In this document: positions 56,817 to 64,000 of the stretch, piece after piece
Position numbering within the stretch: the stretch's first letter is position 1
Layout of the letters: every line of letters starts with the position of its first letter
Source: Amaurobius ferox
Taxonomy: Eukaryota; Arthropoda; Arachnida; Araneae; Amaurobiidae
Assembly: GCA_951213105.1 (NCBI GenBank)
Contig: OX578152.1
Coordinates: forward strand, 102,145,455 to 102,209,454
Length of the DNA stretch: 64,000 bases
Reading direction: 5' to 3'
The notes under the pieces: model-generated
The model's database searches: none
What the model saw: the letters and a program-made list of their open reading frames with translations, nothing else
What the model was told of the DNA's origin: nothing
Position numbers and translations under genes: made by a program

Positions 56817-57560
56817 TATTCGTAGTATAACGTATAGAGGAAGAATTGGGACGGAATAGAAAATTCGAGTATTCGACGGCAGAGAACGTTTGAAGCATTT
56901 TCTGAACCGGAATAGAATGTTTGAGATTCTGTCTGTGTGCGTATATGTCCGTAAGTCTGTGTATACGATATCTAACGAACGTATAAAGCGCCTCGAACGA
57001 AATTGGCACATATATTATAAACGGTGATTACTGGAACCCTATGAATTTTGAATGCAATCGAGTGTTCGGAAGACTCCCCCCTCCAATTCCCAATTTTCGA
57101 ATGAAATTTTGAAACCTTCAATAAGGTTACACAGATGATCATTTATGTAATTTTTTTATTAAAAAACGGATGATGCAAAATTTTGAAAGTTAGTATGAAC
57201 TGTTCTCGAGATACAGCATATTTTCAAATAAATTAAAAAAAAGTTATAAAATAATTTAAAATATTAGCTATTGAGAAATCTGTTTGTTCACTTTATCAAA
57301 TGCAATATTATGCGACAAATTTCTTAACATCATTCTCGTGTATTTAGTTCTGGCCATTCGGGAGAGAAGACACTTCGGGAAATAGTTTTGTATTTGAACA
57401 CCCAACAATTCGTTATCATTTATTTATATATAAGAAAACGCCTCCTCTTCGTCCATCCGTAATGCTTGGCGATAATTTTGGCAGACTCGGTTACTAATTT
57501 AACAAAACATCGCTAACTTGGCGCTAACTTCACAAAAAATTTAATTTGTCTTCCCATACG
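56817..57560 (+). repeat. Family F1, diverged
   Basis: The order of F1 landmarks is kept: 'CGAGTATTCGACGGCAGAG', 'CGATATCTAACGAACG', 'CGAACGAAATTGGCAC', 'GAACTGTTCTCGAGATA', 'GCTTGGCGATAATTTTGGC'. Divergence is clearly higher than in other copies, and the 3' end is lost. Confidence 0.75.
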
Positions 57561-57731
57561 TTTTGCAATTATCTCGGGACTTGGATTTCCCACATCAAGT
57601 CTTCTAAAACTCTTTCCTCTCCCTCGTATAATTTTTTCTGAAAATTCTAAGCCAAGTGTTTCCTATGAGGATGTTATAATGTAGTTTTTAAATTACTTGG
57701 TTAAAAGGTGTGCAGAGCCCACTTTGATAAG

Positions 57732-57850
57732 AGCTTGCAATTTCGCCCCAGTGCTAAAGGGTAGAGTGTCGTCTGGCCAGCTCAGAGATCCAGGGTTCAA
57801 TTCCGTGTTGAGGCAGCAAGGTTCTTTATAATGGCGCTCGGAAAAATAAG
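57732..57850 (+). mobile_element. tRNA-derived SINE-B
   Basis: A tRNA-like head: 'GCCCCAGTGCTAAAGGGTAG', then 'CCAGGGTTCAATTCCGTG' and 'TTGAGGCAGCAAGG'. The acceptor strands GCCCCAG and TTGAGGC pair at five of seven positions. Confidence 0.7.
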
Positions 57851-58118
57851 CCCTGTAGGCTAGGGAAAAGATGTCGGATTTTTGAACGTGACCCTAGTAC
57901 AACTAGTACGGATTCAGTATACTTTGGAAGATTGAGCGCCGATTTCAAATTGAGAAGGTAACGACCACGAAGGATACTAACCTGGATAAACACAGTAATA
58001 GCAGGTAGCTAATCTGAGGTAAAAATAGCAGGATGTGGTCAGTCAGATTGCCAGTTGACATTAGAGTGTGGAGAATTCAGAGTACACTTCGATGATAAGA
58101 GTTTTCAATTTCTTCCCA

Positions 58119-58215
58119 TTAGCTCAAGGGTAAAGCGTCGGCTGGCCAGTTTGGGGATCCAGGGTTCGATTCCTGGTTGGGGCAACAAGGTTCTTTACAG
58201 CTGTTTGAAACACTG
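58119..58215 (+). mobile_element. tRNA-derived SINE-B
   Basis: It has 'TAGCTCAAGGGTAAAGCG' (A box) and 'CCAGGGTTCGATTCCTGG', a perfect 5-bp T stem with B box, then 'TTGGGGCAACAAGG'. It is the best preserved of three copies (also 4795 and 57732). The acceptor stem is only partly paired, so it is not a functional tRNA gene. Confidence 0.75.
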
Positions 58216-58260
58216 ACTTCGTATTTTCTTTTTTATGCAGAGCTAACTAAAAATTATTTC

Positions 58261-58523
58261 TGTAAGAGAGGACCGCATAGCACGCGTGTTGGCTGTTAAG
58301 TTGCTACATATGCGCGGGTGTAAAAGTGTTTGGTGCCAACCATGAGTTGAAGTCTACACGCCATGTATGGTAATTTCCTTATCTTTGTAAATTGCCATGA
58401 CAACACATGGCGTCACGAGCACAGGAGAGAAAGTATTTGCACTGTTTCGACCGAGCTGTAAGTATGGAATGAACGAAGGATGATGACAGCTTATGTGTCA
58501 CATTATTTAATTTAAGTGAGACA
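58261..58523 (+). mobile_element. BEL/Pao 5' LTR
   Basis: 263 bp from TGTAAGAGAGGACCGC to TTTAAGTGAGACA. It is confirmed by matching pieces at 61040-61196. The sequence just after it (GGGTCCGGCGAGCCGGAG, 58530-58547) is GC-rich and lies where a primer-binding site would be. Confidence 0.75.
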
Positions 58524-58714
58524 TAAACAGGGTCCGGCGAGCCGGAGTAAGAATTCAAGAGTTGAATTACTGAAAGGATTTCGGTAACGAAATGGAAATT
58601 AGAAGGCTCCAGAAGTCGTAAAGCTTCAGGGCAGTATAGTTAAAAACTATGTCCGTTAAATTTATAGTGCATATGTGATACACGTATTTTGAATTTAACC
58701 AAGTTGAAATAATT

Positions 58715-59925
58715 ATGTCTGAATTAATAACAATACAACATGAAATCTACGACTCTATGGCAAGATTCATTAGAAACTATAAGAAGGATTCAAAAGACAG
58801 AAAAACGGAATCGGACCTTAACTTAAGGCTGAACAACTTTTCCGAATACTGGATCGAGTTCAAGACGACGCACCGTAAAATAATTTTATCCAAAGAAATT
58901 GCAAATGACGATCCTTATTTTACGGACGATTTTTACTCAAAGGCAGAAGATTTCTTTATCAACCATAAATCAGAAATCCCAGAATTTCTTGTTTCTAAGT
59001 TTAACTTAGCTTCAATCAGTGAAGCAGTGCAGGATATGTGAACTCCGAGTTTAAATTTCAATAATGATGTAAGGGTACCAAGAATAAAATTGCCTAAATT
59101 TTCTGGTAAATACGAAGATTGGACTTCATTCTATGATATGTTTTATCCATAATTCATAGTAATGAATCGATATCTAAGGTGCAAAAACTCCACTATTTGA
59201 AAATCCATTTAGTTGGAGAAGCAGAGAAATTACTTAAGTATTCTGCAATTACCGAAGATAACTATTAAATAGCATGGAAGTCATTAATTGAACGGTACAA
59301 AAACAAAAGAGTATTAGTCAATTCTCAATTGAAAGCACATTTTGTCCAGCCAAAGATAAATAAGCAAAGTGCTCATTGTATTAAAAGTTTATTGTATAGC
59401 ACTCAAGAATGTCTGTCAACGTTAAAAAATTTGGAAGTCCTAGTAGAACAGTGGGATAATATTTTGGTTTATATAACGACACAGAAACTTAGTATAGAAT
59501 CGCTTCAGTTATGGGAACAAAGATTAAGCTCAAAAACAGATTTACCTAGATTTGAAGAGTTGAAATCATTTTTTGAATCGCGTTTCAGAACACGTGAAGC
59601 TGTTTTGAATTATAATCAAGCTACTTTAAAGAAAGTAAGAGCTCAGGTAAAGGAAATTTCGAGAGCTAAATAAAGCCGAACAAGAACGCATCTTGTTACT
59701 AACAAAGTGACATGTATAATATGCTCGGAAAAACATGTTTCAGAACAATGTGGAATGTTTACGAAAATGAACAATCTGAAAAAGTTAGAAACAGTGAGGC
59801 ATAAAGGTTTATGCTTTAATTGCATATATCATGTAAACATGTTGCACGTCACTGCCTTAGCAAATTAAATTGTCGATTTTGCGATCGACAACATCACCGC
59901 ATTTTACACAGAGCAATTGTTAATA
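58715..59925 (+). pseudogene. BEL/Pao gag with zinc knuckles, broken
   Basis: The start at 58715 gives 108 codons ('MSELITIQHEIYDSMARFIR' ...) with a helical, charged gag N-terminus. A stop at 59039 follows, and frame changes continue the DUF1759-type gag domain: 'KLHYLKIHLVGEAEKLLKYS', 'AWKSLIERY', 'NSQLKAHF' (59180-59345). Residues from 59329 run 114 codons to a stop. After another frame change 'CIICSEKHVSEQC', 'CFNC' and 'KHVARHCLSKLNCRFC' with 'HHRILH' form the knuckles that end Pao gags. It is about full length but has at least four disruptions. Confidence 0.88.
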
Positions 59926-60996
59926 ATAATCAGGACAATGAAGTCAAATCCAGGGATCAGAGAAATCCAGAGTCGGGTTCAAAGGAAATGTCAAGAAGTG
60001 AAAATTCTAATGAAGCTACTACTCAGACTTGCACTCAATTTTTTCGTGACATTCCGAAATTCAGTGAAATTTTTTTAGCTACTGCGCTTATTCGAATCAC
60101 ATCACCTTCAGGAACGGAAATAACAGTGAAGGCGTTATTAGATCAAGGATCACAATCGACCATCATAACTGAATCAGCTGTATAAAAACTTAGACTTAAG
60201 AAAAAACCTGTCGTTGCTCAGATTCTTGGAATGGGAAAGTCTAAAATTGGAATATATCGCAATCAAGTTAGATTTAGCATAAAATCCCGATTTAAGCAAG
60301 AATTATTGACGACAACTAATGCTTTAGTGCTCAGAAATCTCATAGATTATACACCACCATGATGTTCAATATTGGATTGTTGGGAACATTTAAGAAACAT
60401 AATTCTTGCTGATCCAAACTTTGGCAAAGCAGGAAAAATCGATATCTTGGCACCGATGTATATTCACAAATCATATTGGATGGTATCATAAAAGGACCAA
60501 AAGGTACTCCGATTGCTCAAAACACTTCATTAGGTTGGATTTTGACGGGATCTATTTTGAACAATTGTCAGGATAGCTGTTCCAAACAACAAACAACCAT
60601 AATTCTGAATCTTCACAGCATGTCGGAAATACACGATCAGCTGCGAAAATTCTGGGAAATTGAAGACGTAAGACTTAGCGTGGGGCTCGACTTCGATAGT
60701 CGCCCCCCCCCCCAAGCAAACCTTAGATGTTCTCTTTTTTAACTTATGCTTCTCTTTCTTCATATTTCTTTTTCTCTTCGCTCGGAGTTTAGAGGGGGGA
60801 ATCCTTTCCCCTCCTGGGCACTCCGTATACCCCGTCCTTGAGGGAAATTGAAGAAACTTCACTAACTCGAACACTCACTGATGAAGAACAAATGAGTGAA
60901 GAAATTTTCGAGAAAACGCACAGAAGGGAAAAGGGACATTACGTAGTCAATTTGCCATTTAAAGACACATCTTCGACACTCGATGAATCAAGAAAG
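59926..60996 (+). pseudogene. BEL/Pao protease and RT start, broken
   Basis: 'ALIRITSPSGTEITVKALLD' followed by 'QGSQSTIITE' is the retroviral-type aspartic protease active-site region (ALLDxGSQ). A stop follows at 60182. Further on come 'DYTPP' with a stop, 'FGKAGKIDIL' and 'GPKGTPIAQNTSLGWILTGS', the segment between protease and RT in Pao elements. Then 'IHDQLRKFWEIED', the inserted 175 bp, and 'EETSLTRTLTDEEQMSEEIF' with 'GHYVVNLPFKD', the start of the RT region. The sequence then stops and LTR DNA begins near 61033. Confidence 0.85.
60667..60841. mobile_element. 175-bp insertion with 13-bp target duplication
   Basis: GGGAAATTGAAGA occurs at 60654-60666 and 60842-60854, and the Pao frame resumes exactly when one copy and the insert are removed. 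The insert has a poly(C) run at 60703-60714 and GC-rich ends. Neither end is poly(A). Its family is unknown to me; the duplication length suggests a retroposon. Confidence 0.8.
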
Positions 60997-61039
60997 AGAT
61001 AGACAGATTTCGCGATTTGAGCAAAACGAAGTGTGGATG

Positions 61040-61196
61040 TAGAATGCGTGGATGTAGAATAAAGATGATCTACCGAATGACGGCTTCTGTTCCTTATTAT
61101 TTAATTTAAGTAACAAGTGACTAAGGGCCCGCAAAGCACGCGTGTTGGCAGTTAAGTCGCGACATATGCGTGGATGTATAAGGATTGAATAAGCGT
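61040..61196 (+). mobile_element. Permuted BEL/Pao LTR pieces
   Basis: 61040-61115 matches the end of the 5' LTR (TATTTAATTTAAGTAACA). After two bases (AG), 61118-61196 matches its start (TGACTAAGGGCCCGC, GCACGCGTGTTGGCAGTTAA). The end of one LTR is therefore joined to the start of another. Confidence 0.7.
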
Positions 61197-61267
61197 GGAA
61201 TTTCAAAGAGAACGAAATAATAATCTAAAGAGTGAGTGGTTAGGGCGAGAACAGATTGGCTTGAACG

Positions 61268-61644
61268 GGAGAATTCAGGAATACTGGCCAGGTAACCGTG
61301 GAGATTTTTGCCTATTAGCGGCCAGCCCCGGGGGTCAATCTCCATTCCAGCTGAGCCGCAGCCGGGTCGCTGACTTGACGAAATCATTCACCGGGCAGGG
61401 TCCGAGAGAACGTCCGCCAAGCTCGACACCAGCTACCGGTCAGCCCTTGGCTCAGGCCATGAATAGGCATAGTCCATGGGCGCGACCACCTGGAAGAGTC
61501 TGGGCCTGAACTACTCACTGGTTCGACGGACAGTTCATCGTCGAACAGATAACCAGATTAATTTTCCCCCAGCAGACGGATTACCAGAGGTACAGACCTA
61601 AGATCCGTACACCGCAATCTTTGGCGGCGCCGCCCCCTGGGGGG
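61268..61644 (+). repeat. GC-rich family F3, uninterrupted copy
   Basis: The second copy of the repeat at 42630. It ends GGCGGCGCCGCCCCCTGGGG, plus GG. It shows the empty site for the 63-bp micro-insertion. The 104-codon plus-strand open frame here is not conserved as coding in the other copy. Confidence 0.85.
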
Positions 61645-62640
61645 CTGCCTTGAAAGGGATCCACCCAATTTCCACATTCCCTATTTTGAACCAATATCGT
61701 TCCCTTGATACGTTTTCCCATGCGCAACCATTCGAATTATACAACGCGTGTACAATGCGCTCTTTTAATATAGCCCCAAATTAGCTCATTTGATACACAA
61801 TAAATAAACGTGCCATAAATAAAGAAAACTACTTGAAGAAGAAAGAAATGAAAATAAATTTCCTTTATCTCATGAATAATATTAAATAATATAGTTATTA
61901 TCTTATAGAGTTTTTATCTGAGTGAAGCTAAATTTTCAGCGATAACTTATAATATTTACATAATCATATATTCCAAGACTTGAAAATTAATCTTTTAAAT
62001 TCATGAATTTAGAAAATATCAAATAAAATAGCTTTCAAAATGCTATTCGTCTACACCAAGGTCTGTAATATCGTTTTTGGCCACTTGTTTTTGGAAGCTG
62101 CAATAGATAGATTGATTTGACTGATTTTTATCGTCTGCCCAGAATAAGACTTATTTCGAAGACGGATTTTTTCGGTTTAAAATATTCTTTATTTTAAACT
62201 AATTTAAACTAATTAGCTAATTGCTTTTAAATAAAATGTTAATTATTTTAAAACAAACTTAGACTATAATTGCACTAAGACATCACGTTTAGAATTTAAA
62301 CATAAAAACTACTTTAAAAGTAAAATTCTTTATTCTTACTAGAAGACTTTAAAACACATTTACAAGTCTGAGCGCTATCGAGGATAAAACGTCCTTCAAC
62401 AGAGGTATATGACAGGAAAAAGATGGCCTTTTTATACTCGGCTAAACTGCGAACAAAATTTGAATATCATTAATTAATAAAAAGAACAAGGAAAGACAGG
62501 GGAATGGAAAAACATATAATATTAAAATGACACAGCAGATATAAAATACAAAGTAAACACATTTAGATGTTTAAAAATGCAGGTAGTTATTCACCTTTGG
62601 AGATAAAACTTAATATTAAAAACGCCAATATCGTTTGAGA
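61645..62640. other. No recognisable gene
   Basis: AT-rich. Nothing assignable on either strand. Confidence 0.5.
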
Positions 62641-62649
62641 CCGAGTTTA

Positions 62650-63700
62650 TTCAGGTGGCGCTAGTGTAAGATAAGTAGTTCTGAACTGTATGCATTTCTA
62701 TGGCGAAAGGCCTGAAATATTTATTTAAGCTGTCCATTATGTAAAAATAATTTATTAGAGTAATGCAAATTAGAATTGAAACAATAAAGAATATTGCTAC
62801 GTATTCAAAATTATCAGCCTGAACCAAAATATTACTTTTAAACTTATCAGTTCGCATACGGTTAAACATAGGAGCGATAGTAGAATGGGCAGGTTTGAAA
62901 TGAAATTCTAGGTAAAACAGAACAAAAGGGTGGAAGATCTTAGGATTGTAAGGAAGTCTGGATGTGAATAGCAAAAAACTGGAAGATGGGCCAAGCGTAG
63001 ATTTGGGTTAGATAAATTTAGAACTGATTATAGAGAACGATTGATAAATAAACTCAAAGGAGTAGCTTCGTAGCCAAGGTTAAAGGTACAGTTAATGTCG
63101 TCCCTCAAATCATCAATAGAAGAACAGACATTAAAGACACGATAAAAGTAAGCAATAAAAATGCTTTTTGTCTGAAGAAATAGGATGGAACGAATCAGCG
63201 GAAATACAAAAATTAGTGAATATAGATTTACAAAAGACAGAAGTATGGAAAGCATTAGTATCATGGGAACTAGAACATCAAAAATTGGGTAAAGATTCCC
63301 CTCCCCTCACCACACACACACACGCACACACACTCATGCTCAGCAGTAAAATGTATGGAAGGATAAAATTCCTTAACGCTATCAACTAGGCTATTAAGAT
63401 AGCTTAAAATATTACTTCACACAATGAACATATTATCCACCTAACGACCCAAAGGAATCAGTTTTAAATAAAAAGAGAGCACAATCTCATTCTAAAGTTC
63501 CTGCAACACAACTTCAGCCAAAATGCCAAATAAAGGACTGCCCATAGGGACACAATGAGATTTGAAAAAAAATATTTCGTCACGGAAACCAAAATAATTG
63601 GTTTTCGGGACAATGTTCAATGCAGAAATACATAATTGCTTTGTGGGTATTGGGGAAAAGCGAGACAGAATCAAAACTATGTATCGTTTAATTGGGAACG
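62650..63700 (-). pseudogene. Penelope-like element reverse transcriptase, decayed
   Basis: Minus strand, in order: 'NYFGFRDEIFFFKSHCVPMG', 'SPLFGILAEVVLQEL' (the MGSPL.P.LAE motif, 63500-63560); the catalytic loop read as Arg, stop, 'VDNMF' (normally YVDD, about 63430); 'LNSLVDSVKEFYPSIHFTAE' (63350-63410); a (GT)n run; 'EGNLYPIFDVLV' (like 'LPFLDV'); 'ISADSFHP'; 'FNVCSSIDDLRDDI'; 'GYEATPLSLFINRSL'; and after a gap 'HFKPAHSTIAPMFNRMRTDK'. This series is that of Penelope-like RTs. The GIY-YIG endonuclease is not seen. Multiple frameshifts and stops occur; the N-terminal part would lie above 63700. Confidence 0.82.
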
Positions 63701-63885
63701 AAATGGATACAAAAAAAAAAAAGAATTAATGAATGTATTAATGGGATTAAAAGAAAAATATGAGTAGTAAAATACTTCGTGTGTATACCAATTCTTCGTA
63801 TAAAACTAATATGTACGTGGATTTCAAACAATCATTAAACACCAGAACTATCAATACTTTTAATTAAATAATTGTATCATACGTA

Positions 63886-64000
63886 ATTTTTATTAGAAAA
63901 CGAATGACAAACTTTAGAACAACTCTAGTCGGTACCGTTTTCCAGATCTTGCACTTTTTTTAAATAAATGCGTTAAAAACTACATAAATTAAAAAAAAGT
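63886..64000 (+). repeat. Family F1, partial, runs off the window
   Basis: It contains 'TTAGAAAACGAATGACAAAC', 'GTACCGTTTTCCAGATCTTG' and 'ACTACATAAATTAAAAAA', the central part of F1, diverged. Confidence 0.55.

Larger units (their letters stand above)
58261..61196 (+). mobile_element. BEL/Pao LTR retrotransposon, internally deleted
   Basis: Layout: 5' LTR, gag, zinc knuckles, protease, the very start of RT, then a jump directly to LTR sequence. RT core, RNase H and integrase are missing. A 175-bp unrelated insert interrupts it. Confidence 0.88.

Noticed and set aside
58119..58205. Functional tRNA gene
   Set aside because: A and B boxes and T stem are good, but the acceptor stem pairs at only about four of seven positions and similar copies occur as SINEs.
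60667..60841. The Pao insert as an intron (it has a GTAAGA-like start one base in)
   Set aside because: A 13-bp direct duplication flanks it and there is no good acceptor; insertion explains both.
61195..61509. 104-codon plus-strand frame over F3
   Set aside because: The frame is not kept in the other F3 copy; it is a chance open frame in GC-rich DNA.

Overview
This window is AT-rich, gene-poor, repeat-dense eukaryotic DNA. I find no convincing host protein-coding gene, rRNA gene or intact tRNA gene. Nearly everything recognisable is a transposable element or its relic, plus microsatellites and minisatellites. The mix of TEs (Tc1, DUF4817-type and Tigger-like DNA transposons, BEL/Pao and Ty3 LTR elements, Penelope-like elements, tRNA-derived SINEs) points to an arthropod. 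I infer a chelicerate, probably a spider, from the style of the Tc1 transposase and of the non-LTR C-terminal domain; no host gene is available to confirm this.

Layout. 0-13 kb: simple repeats, a near-perfect 198-bp palindrome (4061-4258), tRNA-SINEs (4.5 and 10.9 kb), a 42-bp minisatellite (10 kb) and a 24-25-bp minisatellite (12-12.7 kb). 13-15 kb: two copies of a non-coding family, called here F1, head to head; one is interrupted by a piece of a second family, F2. 16.4-18 kb: a P-element-like transposon with long terminal inverted repeats and a decayed transposase C-terminus. 19.5-20.2 kb: a non-autonomous DUF4817-type mariner derivative. 20.65-22.05 kb: a full-length but dead Tc1 element. 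23-24.4 kb: F2. 24.5-25.9 kb: the end of a non-LTR retrotransposon, split by an LTR-LTR-LTR miniature retroelement. 27-29.7 kb: family F4 and F1. 31-32.2 kb: a hAT-like element whose left end is duplicated. 34.7-35.2 kb: a decayed satellite. 36 kb: a non-LTR remnant. 37.2-39.4 kb: a 28-bp minisatellite and an F2 copy carrying four SINE-derived insertions that share one target duplication. 39.9-43.1 kb: F1, a young SINE and GC-rich family F3. 46.6-48.5 kb: a Tigger/pogo-like element with F1 nested inside it. 49.8-52 kb: SINEs and a solo LTR. 54.8-56.2 kb: a Ty3-type pol fragment. 58.3-61.2 kb: an internally deleted BEL/Pao element. 61.3 kb: F3. 62.7-63.7 kb: a Penelope-like reverse transcriptase relic.

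How they relate. The window is a record of nested insertion. Several pairs of copies supply empty sites, so insertions and target duplications can be read directly. The most interesting signals are (1) about 61-bp SINE-tail fragments that insert on their own with 13-14-bp target duplications and keep a two-stem RNA fold by compensatory changes; (2) a miniature LTR element (LTR about 153 bp, 4-bp target duplication) with a tRNA-like Pol III promoter inside each LTR; and (3) F1, a non-coding family with hairpin ends and a conserved internal hairpin.

All coding calls are pseudogenes, judged by translation by eye. Copy boundaries of diverged repeats are approximate to tens of bases.
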